From: an uncultured Acinetobacter sp. | GTDB taxonomy: Bacteria; Pseudomonadota; Gammaproteobacteria; Pseudomonadales; Moraxellaceae | Direction of reading: 5' to 3' | Length of the DNA: 25,894 nucleotides | Assembly: GCF_943914805.1 (NCBI RefSeq) | Contig: NZ_CALUDM010000045.1 | Coordinates: forward strand, 1 to 25,894 | In this document: positions 1 to 7,643 of the stretch, piece after piece | Numbering within the stretch: the stretch's first letter is position 1 | Layout: every line of letters starts with the position of its first letter | Translations under genes and position numbers: made by a program | Notes under the pieces: model-generated | Told to the model about the DNA's origin: nothing | The model's input: only the letters and a program-made list of their open reading frames with translations | Databases searched by the model: none

Positions 1-53
1 ATATCGGCCTGTCACGCCGAGGGTCGCGGGTTCGAGTCCCGTCCGCTGCGCCA
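1..53 (+). tRNA. tRNA-Asp (GTC), 5' end cut off by window edge
   Basis: Three-quarters of a tRNA gene is visible: the anticodon arm with loop CTGTCAC (anticodon GTC at 11-13), the variable region, the T arm with the typical GGTTCGAGTCC core, the 3' acceptor strand and an encoded CCA at 51-53. The GTC anticodon reads Asp codons GAC/GAU. The D arm and 5' acceptor strand lie outside the window. It is followed 106 bases later by tRNA-Val on the same strand, so the two may be cut from one precursor. Confidence 0.93.
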
Positions 54-56
54 TTA

Positions 57-77
57 TCTTGATTCCTGAGATCAAGA
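57..77 (+). other. Small hairpin between the two tRNA genes
   Basis: A perfect 7-bp inverted repeat, TCTTGAT (57-63) with ATCAAGA (71-77), has a 7-base loop and starts 4 bases after the CCA of tRNA-Asp. No T-run follows, so it is a poor intrinsic terminator. It could be a processing or stability element in a tRNA-Asp/tRNA-Val precursor. The rest of the 54-159 spacer shows nothing I can name. Confidence 0.35.
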
Positions 78-159
78 CAATTAGAAAATTAAGTTTATAA
101 AGTTTCAGCGTATTTTTAGTTCTATCTAATATTCTTAACGCACTTTATAGCTATCCTCA

Positions 160-235
160 GGGCGCTTAGCTCAGTTGGTAGAGCGTCTGCCTTACAAGCA
201 GAATGTCGGCGGTTCGATCCCGTCAGCGCCCACCA
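160..235 (+). tRNA. tRNA-Val (TAC)
   Basis: This is a complete 76-base tRNA gene including encoded CCA (233-235). The acceptor strands GGGCGCT and AGCGCCC pair perfectly. The D arm contains AGCTCAGTTGGTAGAGC, the anticodon stem CTGC/GCAG encloses the loop CTTACAA with anticodon TAC at 193-195, and the T arm carries GGTTCGATCC. Anticodon UAC reads Val codons GUA/GUG and, if its wobble base is modified, others. Confidence 0.97.
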
Positions 236-309
236 TATTCTATCTCTTTATTCATTCTCTATATTTGTATACAATCACACTATAATTATTTTAAAAATTA
301 CATATCAAT

Positions 310-780
310 ATGAGAAATCCTTATCAACGTAAAGCAGCTTCTTCGACTCAGAAAGGGCCAGCTCAAGCAATTGATCAATATAAAAATTTTGTAGAAACTA
401 TTGTCTCTCAAACCAAGTTATATGCACTTTATGACGAAGGTTGGGCATTATGTTCAACACCCACAGGTCAGCAATCTTTAGCTGTTTGGCAAAGTAAAAG
501 TTTAGCTCAGTTATTAATAAAAGATAATTGGAGTCGTTATACACTCCAAGAGATTGATTTAATCCCTTTTTTAGATCAAATGATTCCGTTTATTATTGAA
601 AATAATACTTTATTATCCATCAATTTAACGCCCGAAGGGCAAAATGTATTGGTTGCAGGAAGTAAGTTTTTAATCGATATGAAAAATTATTTATATCAAC
701 TTTATACAACCCAGCCTGAACTGTTTCGAAATAATGTGAATCTACCTTTACCTCGTAAGATTCGTATCAACAAAATGTAG
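310..780 (+). CDS. DUF2750 domain-containing protein
   Basis: A 156-residue soluble protein with no signal peptide or membrane segment. From about residue 25 to 125 it follows the DUF2750 pattern: a YALYDEGWALC strand (about 38-48), a segment around SLAVWQSK, then a D-L-I-P-F-L-D helix and a strand ending in L-S-I-N-L-T-P-E-G. That family has no assigned activity; it is usually found as a short single-domain protein, as here. The first 24 residues are polar and probably disordered. There is no clear Shine-Dalgarno sequence before the ATG at 310. The gene stands alone between tRNA-Val and a convergent ydcF-like gene. The family call is from recalled pattern, so moderately sure; function unknown. 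Confidence 0.72.
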   Translation: MRNPYQRKAASSTQKGPAQAIDQYKNFVETIVSQTKLYALYDEGWALCSTPTGQQSLAVWQSKSLAQLLIKDNWSRYTLQEIDLIPFLDQMIPFIIENNTLLSINLTPEGQNVLVAGSKFLIDMKNYLYQLYTTQPELFRNNVNLPLPRKIRINKM

Positions 781-809
781 CGGAACCTTTGTTCATCATT
801 TTCAATTCA

Positions 810-829
810 GGTGAGTTTTAGTACTCACC
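810..829. other. Hairpin at the 3' ends of the convergent DUF2750 and ydcF-like genes
   Basis: GGTGAGT (810-816) and ACTCACC (823-829) are perfect inverted repeats around a 6-base loop. The hairpin spans the stop codon of the minus-strand gene. No T-run follows on either strand, so it may be a weak bidirectional terminator or just a 3'-end structure. Confidence 0.35.
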
Positions 830-1603
830 GAATACCCATCCACTGATATAGGTAAAATATTCTCTCAACCATGCGTTATAGCGCGTAGAAATCGGTGTTT
901 CTGCACCGACTGTTATAAAGTTGCTATAACCTTGTTTATGGGTAATTGCACCTGCGCGAAGAGTATGGAAATCACTGGTCACAATCGCAATTTTAGAATT
1001 TAAGCCAAGTTTATGTGCTATTAAAATCTTTTGGCTATTTTTCATGTTTAAATCCGTACTGGTGCTTTGGTTCTCTTGCAGAATACGATTTTCTTGGATT
1101 TGTGCATGTTCTTGTAAGTAGTTAGACATGATTTCAGCTTCAGTTTTCACTTCACCATAATCTAGCCCACCACTGACAATAATCAGGGTTTGAGGTTGTT
1201 GTTTCGCAATTTCTCCAGCAGTATCCAAACGTTTGGCCAGTGTGGGAGATGCTTCACCTTGGCTAATGCCACTACCCAATACAACAATTGCTTGAACATT
1301 TTCAATGTGATGCTTTTGCGTTGATTTCAGTTGTATATATCCAAAAAAGGCAATCAGGCTGATCAACCAAATTCCAAAAGCAATCCAACCAAAAGACCAA
1401 ATCTTTTTTAATGTTGCATGTTGTGCTAAGAAATTTGAAATTTGTTTAATCCATAACGCAGTCACACAGAAAACCAAACCGATACAAAGGGGTAGAATTG
1501 TTCCCAAGTGGATTTTTTTATATAAAATAAGAATAAACCCATCAAGAAAAAGTAAAAAACCAAGGATAAAAAGGATCGACCGCAATAACTTGTTTTTATT
1601 CAT
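818..1603 (-). CDS. YdcF/SanA/ElyC-family (DUF218) membrane protein
   Basis: 261 residues. The first 95 residues hold about three hydrophobic helices (roughly 8-27, 33-51 and 70-92), which place the rest outside the cytoplasm. From about residue 104 it has the DUF218 fold signature: strand plus glycine turn AIVVLGSGISQGEASP, then LAKRLDTAGEIAKQ, a second strand-turn LIIVSGG, the acidic TEAEIM helix, and an E-N-Q-S-T-S-T-D-L-N segment that matches the family's E-x(2)-S-x-N/D-T region. Family members include E. coli YdcF, SanA and ElyC; the latter two affect the cell envelope, but the biochemical activity is unclear and I assign none here. It is expressed alone: the upstream PepSY gene ends behind its own terminator at 1747-1766. 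Confidence 0.85.
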   Translation of the reverse strand: MNKNKLLRSILFILGFLLFLDGFILILYKKIHLGTILPLCIGLVFCVTALWIKQISNFLAQHATLKKIWSFGWIAFGIWLISLIAFFGYIQLKSTQKHHIENVQAIVVLGSGISQGEASPTLAKRLDTAGEIAKQQPQTLIIVSGGLDYGEVKTEAEIMSNYLQEHAQIQENRILQENQSTSTDLNMKNSQKILIAHKLGLNSKIAIVTSDFHTLRAGAITHKQGYSNFITVGAETPISTRYNAWLREYFTYISGWVFGEY

Positions 1604-1746
1604 ATGAATCTAAAAGCATTTAACTATTCTGCTATTTTAAACTGAAACGACATGATGATTTGTAAAGAAATCATATTTTCAAAACATTTTAGTTTTAAAT
1701 TCAAAACTAAAAAGCAGCGCTGAAAAGGTAAGGCTAAAAAGAATAA

Positions 1747-1766
1747 ACCGAGCACTTTGGCTCGGT
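1747..1766 (-). terminator. Intrinsic terminator of the PepSY-flavoreductase gene
   Basis: ACCGAGC (1747-1753) pairs with GCTCGGT (1760-1766) around a 6-base loop. Read on the minus strand the stem is followed by TTTATTCTTTTT, so it fits termination of the gene whose stop is at 1808. It also separates that gene from the ydcF-like gene. Confidence 0.8.
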
Positions 1767-1807
1767 CTATCAATAAACGAATGGATTAAGAATGTATTCA
1801 AAAACAA

Positions 1808-4495
1808 TCAATAAACATCACGACGATAACGACCATCTAGACGTAATTGATCTACTGTATTTTGACCAAGGATATCGACTAAAGCTTGTTCTACGTCACT
1901 CGCCATGCCATTAATGCTACCACATACATAAATCACGGCATCATTCTCTACCCAAGCTTTCAGCGCTTCAGCATGATCACGTAACTTATGATGCACATAG
2001 ATTTTTTCAGCATGATCTCGTGAGAATGCTAGATCAATACGTTTAAGCATTGCTGTATTTTGCCAAGCTTGAACTGTGTCTTTAAAGAAAAAGTCGTGAG
2101 CTTGTTGGCGTTCACCGAAGATGAGCCAGTTATCTGTGTAATCTAAACGGACACGGGCATGAATTAAACTCATGAGCCCAGCGATCCCCGTACCATTACC
2201 AATACAAATAATTGGACGATTATCTGAAATTAAATGGAATGATTCATTGGTTCGAATTCGCAAAGAAACCTGATCATGCAATGCAATATGTTCTGTGAGC
2301 CAACCTGAGCCAAGTCCAAGTTCGCCTTGTTCATTGCGTTGTTGACGAATGACTAAGCGTAAAATTTGTTGTGTTGGAATACTGGCAATTGAATATTCAC
2401 GTGTCGGCAGGGTAGGTAATTGTTCAAGTAAATCTTCTATACTTGAGAATGATGTCACTGCTACAGTTAAATCACGATCCCAAAGTGCTTGTTGAATAGT
2501 TTGATTCAACGGAGTTACTCGTGTTTCAGCTTGAATTTGGTGTTGATCCAAAAATAACTGAATACGATCTGCACTATTACCTGCTTGAATCTCAGCAATA
2601 TCACCTGCTTGCCATTTGGCTTCATACGGTGCTTGAAGCTCAATATTAAAGGCAGGTGCGCCCATACTGTTTGGATTTAATAATTCACGTTTCGTGAGTT
2701 TCCATTGATCAAAGGTCTTTTCAATCGACATGCCTTTTAGCTCAAGATGTGTAGCTTGTGCTAATGCTGTATTCCACTTTTGAATATCGTCATTATTGGC
2801 ATTATTCACTTCAATGGTTGCAAATAATTGCTGAGCGCCAGATTGCTTTAACCATTGATCAATACGATGTCCAAAACTACAGTAAGAGTCAGGATAGTCT
2901 TGTGAGCCCAGTGCCAACACAGCGTATTTTAAATGAGAAAGATCTAATGACTGTGTCATGAGCTTTTTCTCAAAACTTGATGCAAGGTCTGGAGAATCAC
3001 CAGTACCATAAGTACTTGCAACAAAAAGAATTTGTTTGGCTTGTTTTAAGTCATTGACTGTTAATTGCTGTACTGCTTTTACAGTCGTTGGTTGATGTGC
3101 TTCTTGTAAACTACTAGATGTACGCCAAGCCAATTGTTCAGATACACCCGTTTGTGATGCATAAGTAATCAACCAAGGTGTTGCATTTGGATCAATTTGA
3201 ACCGCAGAAGTTGCTTGTTTCGCCGCTAAAGTTAGTTTCTTTTGCTTACGACGTTTTAAATAGAGCATCCAACCTGTAATGAAGAATAATGGCATCGCCA
3301 ATGCAGCAAGCATGACAATGAACTGATAAATAGGGCCAAAGAAACTGCCACGGTGCACAGGAAGCATGCTACTCATGATTTTCTCATTGAGCTTTTTATC
3401 TTCGTATAATTCTACTTTTTCGAGTTGAGCACTTTGATAATTATAAACTGCTTTGTTACGAGCACGTTCATGTTGAGGAATTGCATCCACAAAAGAAACT
3501 TCAACTTTACCATCCGCTTTTTTAGGAATAGAAACGGTGAGGGTAGAGTAGTCACGTTTAATCTGAGTGTTAAAGCCACTCCATGTTTGTGTGAGTGCTA
3601 ATTGAATTTGTTCAGGTTTTAAACCTTGTTTGTCGCCACGCTTTCGGCCTTCAGCACCGAATTGCTCACCACGATTTGGATTGCCACCATTCGGTTGCTT
3701 TTCGCCACGGGCAGAATCACCACGACCTTCGCCACGGTTTCCACCATCACGTTGTCCTTCGGCACGATTACCTTGAGGGCGTTGATTTGCTTCACCACGT
3801 CCAGCTTGCATTTCAGGTTGAGGTTTTTCTACCCCCAATACCTTGAACATACCATTGCGCCACCAGTCATAAGACCAATATAAGCCTGTGCAGGCAAGGA
3901 TTAAGTAGAAAATAACCACCCAAGTTCCAACAACAGCATGTAAATCCCAAAGGAAGTTACGCCCTTTAAGTTTAGGTTTAATCACAAACCATTGTTTAAA
4001 AGAATGCTTTTTCGGCCAACGTAAATACAAACCACTCAATACAAAGAAAATCAGCATCAATGTACTTGCGCCAGTAATTTGCTTACCAACTTCACCAGCC
4101 GTCAAATTACGATGTAACTGTTGTATAAACTGGAAGAAATCTTTGCCTTTGACTTCAGGTAAAACTTGCGCTGTGTATGGGTTAATCATCATGGTATAAC
4201 CCTTGCGTGCACCTTCTTTCACGATATTGATGCTTGAAGATTCATCAGGTGCTTTTGCAATGGTAATACTATTGATTTTGGTTTCAGGACTTTCTGTTTG
4301 GAAATGTTGATAAATTTCAGCAGGTGTCAGTTTTGCTCGATTTTCAACTTGAACAGTAAAACTCGCTGGATTTAACCATTTTTGAATGGTTTGTTCATAA
4401 GAATAAATAGCACCAGTAACCCCCATAATGGAAAGGATTAATCCTGCTGTAATCCCTAAGAACCAATGTATTTGGAAAAATGTCTTTTTAAACAT
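1808..4495 (-). CDS. PepSY-TM / flavodoxin / FAD-NADPH reductase fusion (probable ferric or heme-linked reductase)
   Basis: 895 residues joining a PepSY-associated membrane module to a cytochrome P450-reductase-like flavoprotein. Membrane helices lie near 10-34, 142-160, 188-212 and 390-415. Histidines near the helix ends (IHWFLG, LHRNL, LHAVVG, PVHRGSFFG) could bind two b-hemes, as proposed for this family. From about 445 comes a flavodoxin domain (PWLITYASQTGVSEQ; ASTYGTGDSPD), then an FAD domain with R-E-Y-S-I-A-S, and an NAD(P)H domain with GNGTGIAGLMS and YVCGSINGMASDV near the end. Electrons would pass NADPH-FAD-FMN-heme to a periplasmic acceptor. Relatives next to siderophore genes are thought to reduce ferric siderophores; the Fur-like box upstream agrees, but the substrate is inference. 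Residues about 229-290 are a low-complexity Arg/Gly/Asn-rich insert in the periplasmic loop. No convincing Shine-Dalgarno precedes the ATG. Confidence 0.88.
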   Translation of the reverse strand: MFKKTFFQIHWFLGITAGLILSIMGVTGAIYSYEQTIQKWLNPASFTVQVENRAKLTPAEIYQHFQTESPETKINSITIAKAPDESSSINIVKEGARKGYTMMINPYTAQVLPEVKGKDFFQFIQQLHRNLTAGEVGKQITGASTLMLIFFVLSGLYLRWPKKHSFKQWFVIKPKLKGRNFLWDLHAVVGTWVVIFYLILACTGLYWSYDWWRNGMFKVLGVEKPQPEMQAGRGEANQRPQGNRAEGQRDGGNRGEGRGDSARGEKQPNGGNPNRGEQFGAEGRKRGDKQGLKPEQIQLALTQTWSGFNTQIKRDYSTLTVSIPKKADGKVEVSFVDAIPQHERARNKAVYNYQSAQLEKVELYEDKKLNEKIMSSMLPVHRGSFFGPIYQFIVMLAALAMPLFFITGWMLYLKRRKQKKLTLAAKQATSAVQIDPNATPWLITYASQTGVSEQLAWRTSSSLQEAHQPTTVKAVQQLTVNDLKQAKQILFVASTYGTGDSPDLASSFEKKLMTQSLDLSHLKYAVLALGSQDYPDSYCSFGHRIDQWLKQSGAQQLFATIEVNNANNDDIQKWNTALAQATHLELKGMSIEKTFDQWKLTKRELLNPNSMGAPAFNIELQAPYEAKWQAGDIAEIQAGNSADRIQLFLDQHQIQAETRVTPLNQTIQQALWDRDLTVAVTSFSSIEDLLEQLPTLPTREYSIASIPTQQILRLVIRQQRNEQGELGLGSGWLTEHIALHDQVSLRIRTNESFHLISDNRPIICIGNGTGIAGLMSLIHARVRLDYTDNWLIFGERQQAHDFFFKDTVQAWQNTAMLKRIDLAFSRDHAEKIYVHHKLRDHAEALKAWVENDAVIYVCGSINGMASDVEQALVDILGQNTVDQLRLDGRYRRDVY
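3628..3812 (-). repeat. Low-complexity Arg/Gly/Asn/Glu-rich coding segment
   Basis: About 60 codons (residues about 229-290 of the PepSY fusion) encode irregular repeats of R-G-E, G-N-R and G-G-N with very few hydrophobic residues. From the helix order the segment should face the periplasm, between the third membrane helix and the second PepSY-like part. The open long frames on the other strand across 3595-3883 are by-products of this composition. Confidence 0.75.
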
Positions 4496-4572
4496 GGCCG
4501 TGGAAGAAGGAATGTAATTTTGATTGGCAAATTATAGCTGAAGATTTAGCAGATAAGATGGATTTTGCAGAT

Positions 4573-4591
4573 AATATTTATTCTCATTATC
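4573..4591 (-). promoter_or_regulatory. Fur-like box upstream of the PepSY-flavoreductase gene
   Basis: On the minus strand the 19 bases read GATAATGAGAATAAATATT, which match the classical Fur consensus GATAATGATAATCATTATC at 15 of 19 positions by my count. It lies about 80-100 bases before the ATG at 4495, a normal place for an iron-repressed promoter. Regulation by Fur is inference from the motif. Confidence 0.65.
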
Positions 4592-4620
4592 ATTTTTATT
4601 AAAGATTTGTAGTGAAGTAT

Positions 4621-4650
4621 AAAAAAACCTCCATGATTGGAGGTTTTTTT
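4621..4650 (-). terminator. Terminator of the YcxB-like gene
   Basis: CCTCC (4628-4632) pairs with GGAGG (4639-4643) around ATGATT, and the flanking seven A and seven T bases extend the stem. The A/T runs make it usable in both directions. It lies 15 bases after the stop of the YcxB-like gene and before the Fur-like promoter of the next gene. Confidence 0.85.
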
Positions 4651-4664
4651 AGAAAAATTAATTT

Positions 4665-5225
4665 TTATAGCGTTTTAGCATCACCAACAACTTCTTGTAG
4701 ATGTTTACGCACAGTTGCAAAAGGGAAGTTACGACTATCCATGCGTTTAGGAAGGATATACGCGCCTTGTTGACCTTTTACTTTGAAATTAACCAGCATG
4801 AATTCAGGTGTGTTGTACCATTCGTAAATATCATTCCAACCGATCGTTCCAACACCTTCTTGTGCGCCCATCTGTTGACGCATAACAATACCACTTGGTT
4901 GTACACCCAGTTTTATGCCTTTAATTTCCTGAACTGGAAATTCATTCATTTTGCGTTTGACATACCATTCAAGACCGAATTTACGGACAAGTAAGTAAAT
5001 CGCTACACCTGCAAGTAATACCCAGAAAATAATGGTTGAATAATTCTTAATGAAAATAAGACCCAACAAAGCCAGCGCTACAACTACGCCTATAATCGCC
5101 CAAGTTTTCATTCCAATTTTATTGGTACTACGCCAAATTGCGAGTTGAGCGCTACGTTGTTCAGCTTCCGAAACTTCGTACGGAACAGGTTGTAAAGTAT
5201 AAGCGTAAATATTCTTGGCAGTCAT
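4665..5225 (-). CDS. YcxB-like membrane protein
   Basis: 186 residues. A soluble N-terminal stretch with an acidic S-E-A-E-Q-R segment is followed by two adjacent membrane helices (about 42-60 and 64-83), then a C-terminal domain. That domain has the order seen in YcxB-like proteins: a basic helix, a strand ending I-V-M-R-Q, a G-W-N-D-I-Y-E-W motif, and a late A-Y-I-L-P-K-R followed by a helix with P-F-A-T-V-R-K-H-L. The biochemical role of YcxB-like proteins is not known to me. The ATG at 5225 has no strong ribosome site. It lies 99 bases after the YccS-type gene with a 10-bp hairpin between them, so co-transcription is possible but would pass through that hairpin. Confidence 0.6.
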   Translation of the reverse strand: MTAKNIYAYTLQPVPYEVSEAEQRSAQLAIWRSTNKIGMKTWAIIGVVVALALLGLIFIKNYSTIIFWVLLAGVAIYLLVRKFGLEWYVKRKMNEFPVQEIKGIKLGVQPSGIVMRQQMGAQEGVGTIGWNDIYEWYNTPEFMLVNFKVKGQQGAYILPKRMDSRNFPFATVRKHLQEVVGDAKTL

Positions 5226-5261
5226 AGTGTCAGTAGTGTGTATAAATCTAGTCAGAGTTTA

Positions 5262-5285
5262 GCACTAAATCCTCAGATTTAGTGC
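5262..5285. other. Perfect 10-bp hairpin between the yccS-like and YcxB-like genes
   Basis: GCACTAAATC (5262-5271) and GATTTAGTGC (5276-5285) enclose the tetraloop CTCA. There is no U-run on the minus strand after the stem, so it is either a weak terminator for the yccS-like gene or a structured leader or stabiliser ahead of the YcxB-like gene. Confidence 0.45.
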
Positions 5286-5324
5286 GCGTATTGTACCAAA
5301 TAACGAAGCAAATTTTATACACAT

Positions 5325-7499
5325 TTATAAAGAAGCCAATTCAGTTGAGTGTTCATCACGTTCATGGCTTAAATTTTGTTTTAATGTCCTGAGTTGGTCT
5401 AAAATACTAAACATAAGTGATAATTGTTGAAGAATAATCAAAGATTTAGAATGATCAAGTTCAGACTGATTTAAACGAGTCCGAATATTCTGCAACATAT
5501 TATGTGCAGTCAAATCAGGGGTTTCATCTCTTAATAAAGCACCACGAATATCATCTAAAGCTTGATCCATCAAACTTAAAATTTCTTGATCTTGAATTTT
5601 TTCTCGATGTGCACCCAATGCAGCGATATAGCTAATAAATGTATGATTTAAACACAAAAATTCAAATGCTAAACTCTTTTGACTTGGATCAAAATCAGGT
5701 TCAGTGGCTAAAGTTGAGATCAATGAAGCAACATCTGCATCGGTGTTATGTGCAGCACGACGCACAATTCGATAATTCAAAGCATTGTTTCGACCATGAT
5801 GATATTGATCCACGACTTCAGCTAAATAATTACATTGTGCTTCTAATGAACGTTGGATTGTTCTTGGTAGACGACGGAATTTCCAATCCGGGAAAATAAA
5901 ACTCACACCAAACCATGCTAAAGCACAGCCAATGATGGTATCAATCATGCGAGGCAAACCTGCATCAAAACCGAGTCCATCAAGATTAAAATTAATTAAG
6001 GCTAAAATTGTTACAAAAGCAGTAGCTTGCGCATATTGTTTACTGCGTAAGTCGAAGAACAATACACCACTAAGCACCAGTAATAACAATTGCCCTTCGA
6101 TTGATGGGACAAAATATAAAATCGCATAGCCTAAAATAATACCAGCAAGCGTACCGACAATTCTTAAACGTAAGCGACGTTTCGTGGCATTAAAATTAGG
6201 TTGGCTGACAAAGAGTGCAGTCAAGAGAATCCAATAACCATATTGAATATTGGTCATTTGAATAAAAACATAGCCAATGAAAAGTACAATCGAAACACGA
6301 ATCGCATGTCTAAACAGAACAGATTCAGGCGTTAAATTTTGTTTAATCCGAATCACAATATCATCCCAACCTTTTAGATCATCATCTTTAAGTTGGTGTT
6401 CAATATGTTTACTTTGCTCAGAGGTAATATGACGTTCAGTTTCAAGATTACGTAACTGTGCATCAATCGATTTTAGATTTTGATAAAGCGAAAATAATGC
6501 ATTGATCCAAATCAGATCATACTTTTCCTCTTGTTTTAATTTGTCTAAAGAAGAGCGTAGATTTTTAAAGGCATGTTCAAACCGAGTATTATGTCGATAA
6601 GCGGTACGATGCAAAATATTATCGCTGAGATCTTTACATGCTTTACCTTGTAATGACAGCACACGTTGAAAGCGAAATAAAATATCACTGTGTTCAAATA
6701 GTTTGGCTAATTTTTGATAATCAATATGTGCAGAGTCGGCACGTTCATGAATATCTTGAGCAACAAAATAATACTGTAAGCTTCGGCGTGTATCACGTTG
6801 ACCTCTATCGCCTTTTAAACGGGTGAGTAGGGCTGTACGCATCTCGTTGAAAATAGTAATCAATTGACCATTTTCCAACGACAAACTAATCATACTTTGT
6901 TGATAGCTGCTTGCAGTCATATCAACATCAAACAAATTTGATTTTGAGAATAGAAAATCACCGAGCGCTGCATAACATTGCGATAACTTGTCTTGGACTT
7001 GGCGGACTGGAAACAGCAGAAAACTAATGGTTGAAATGAGTCCATACCAAGCTGCACCAATGACCAATAAACTCGGCTGCATATACCATTGATCAAATAT
7101 ATGTACACCGAGCATTGAATATACAGAAATCACCAGACATCCATAAGAAATCGTGGCATACCGACGTCCTAAAGAGCCCAATAAAATCCAGCCGATGCAA
7201 GATACAATCAATCCAATTGCAAAGATAATTGGGTAAGGAAAAAGCAGGGTAACGGACGTTGCTGTAATAAAAAAACCAATATAGGTGTACAACAGATTTT
7301 GAAGACGTACTGAAAAGCGATCATCGATATCACTTAAACCTGCGGCAAGCACACCTAAGGTCAAAGGAATAGTCATCAACTGATTTCCCATAAAATAAGG
7401 AACAAAAGCTGTACCTGAGAACGCAATGATCATTCGCAAGTTATACATAAAACTTGTGTTATAGGTGGTTTTCAGCAGTTTTAACAACCAAGTCTTCAA
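5325..7499 (-). CDS. yccS: YccS/YhfK-family FUSC inner-membrane protein
   Basis: 724 residues, close to the usual length of the YccS family. Two clusters of about five to six hydrophobic helices (roughly residues 18-165 and 395-520) are separated by a long cytoplasmic helical part (about 170-390) and followed by a second soluble helical tail. This duplicated layout is typical of the fusaric-acid-resistance-like (FUSC) superfamily, whose members resemble aromatic acid exporters; the substrate of YccS itself is not established. The start is TTG at 7499: AAGGA sits six bases upstream and the N-terminus then aligns with YccS, with M-Y-N-L-R-M-I entering the first helix. An internal ATG (residue 18) would remove the amphipathic start. 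Divergent from the drug transporter at 7644. Confidence 0.85.
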   Translation of the reverse strand: MKTWLLKLLKTTYNTSFMYNLRMIIAFSGTAFVPYFMGNQLMTIPLTLGVLAAGLSDIDDRFSVRLQNLLYTYIGFFITATSVTLLFPYPIIFAIGLIVSCIGWILLGSLGRRYATISYGCLVISVYSMLGVHIFDQWYMQPSLLVIGAAWYGLISTISFLLFPVRQVQDKLSQCYAALGDFLFSKSNLFDVDMTASSYQQSMISLSLENGQLITIFNEMRTALLTRLKGDRGQRDTRRSLQYYFVAQDIHERADSAHIDYQKLAKLFEHSDILFRFQRVLSLQGKACKDLSDNILHRTAYRHNTRFEHAFKNLRSSLDKLKQEEKYDLIWINALFSLYQNLKSIDAQLRNLETERHITSEQSKHIEHQLKDDDLKGWDDIVIRIKQNLTPESVLFRHAIRVSIVLFIGYVFIQMTNIQYGYWILLTALFVSQPNFNATKRRLRLRIVGTLAGIILGYAILYFVPSIEGQLLLLVLSGVLFFDLRSKQYAQATAFVTILALINFNLDGLGFDAGLPRMIDTIIGCALAWFGVSFIFPDWKFRRLPRTIQRSLEAQCNYLAEVVDQYHHGRNNALNYRIVRRAAHNTDADVASLISTLATEPDFDPSQKSLAFEFLCLNHTFISYIAALGAHREKIQDQEILSLMDQALDDIRGALLRDETPDLTAHNMLQNIRTRLNQSELDHSKSLIILQQLSLMFSILDQLRTLKQNLSHERDEHSTELASL

Positions 7500-7607
7500 A
7501 GGAAATCCTTATTTAATCAATAGATGTTATGAAAAAGATCACGATACGAGAATTTATGTGATTTTTCACTCTTATCGATGACAAATCATACATCGGACAG
7601 TGTAAAC

Positions 7608-7636
7608 TTGTCTGTAATCTTCGTATGCAATTATAA
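7608..7636 (+). promoter_or_regulatory. Sigma70-type promoter of the Bcr/CflA transporter gene
   Basis: TTGTCT (7608-7613) and TTATAA (7631-7636) are separated by 17 bases. The expected start of transcription falls at or one base before the ATG at 7644, and no Shine-Dalgarno sequence is present in the preceding bases. If this is the promoter used, the mRNA is leaderless. Confidence 0.5.
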
Positions 7637-7643
7637 ATGATCT

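Noticed and set aside
54..159. A third tRNA or small RNA between tRNA-Asp and tRNA-Val
   Set aside because: Only one 7-bp hairpin is present; no cloverleaf, promoter or T-run.
3595..3883. Long open frames on the plus strand opposite the PepSY fusion
   Set aside because: They are mirror images of the Arg/Gly-rich coding segment, have His-rich unnatural composition and no ribosome site or family match.
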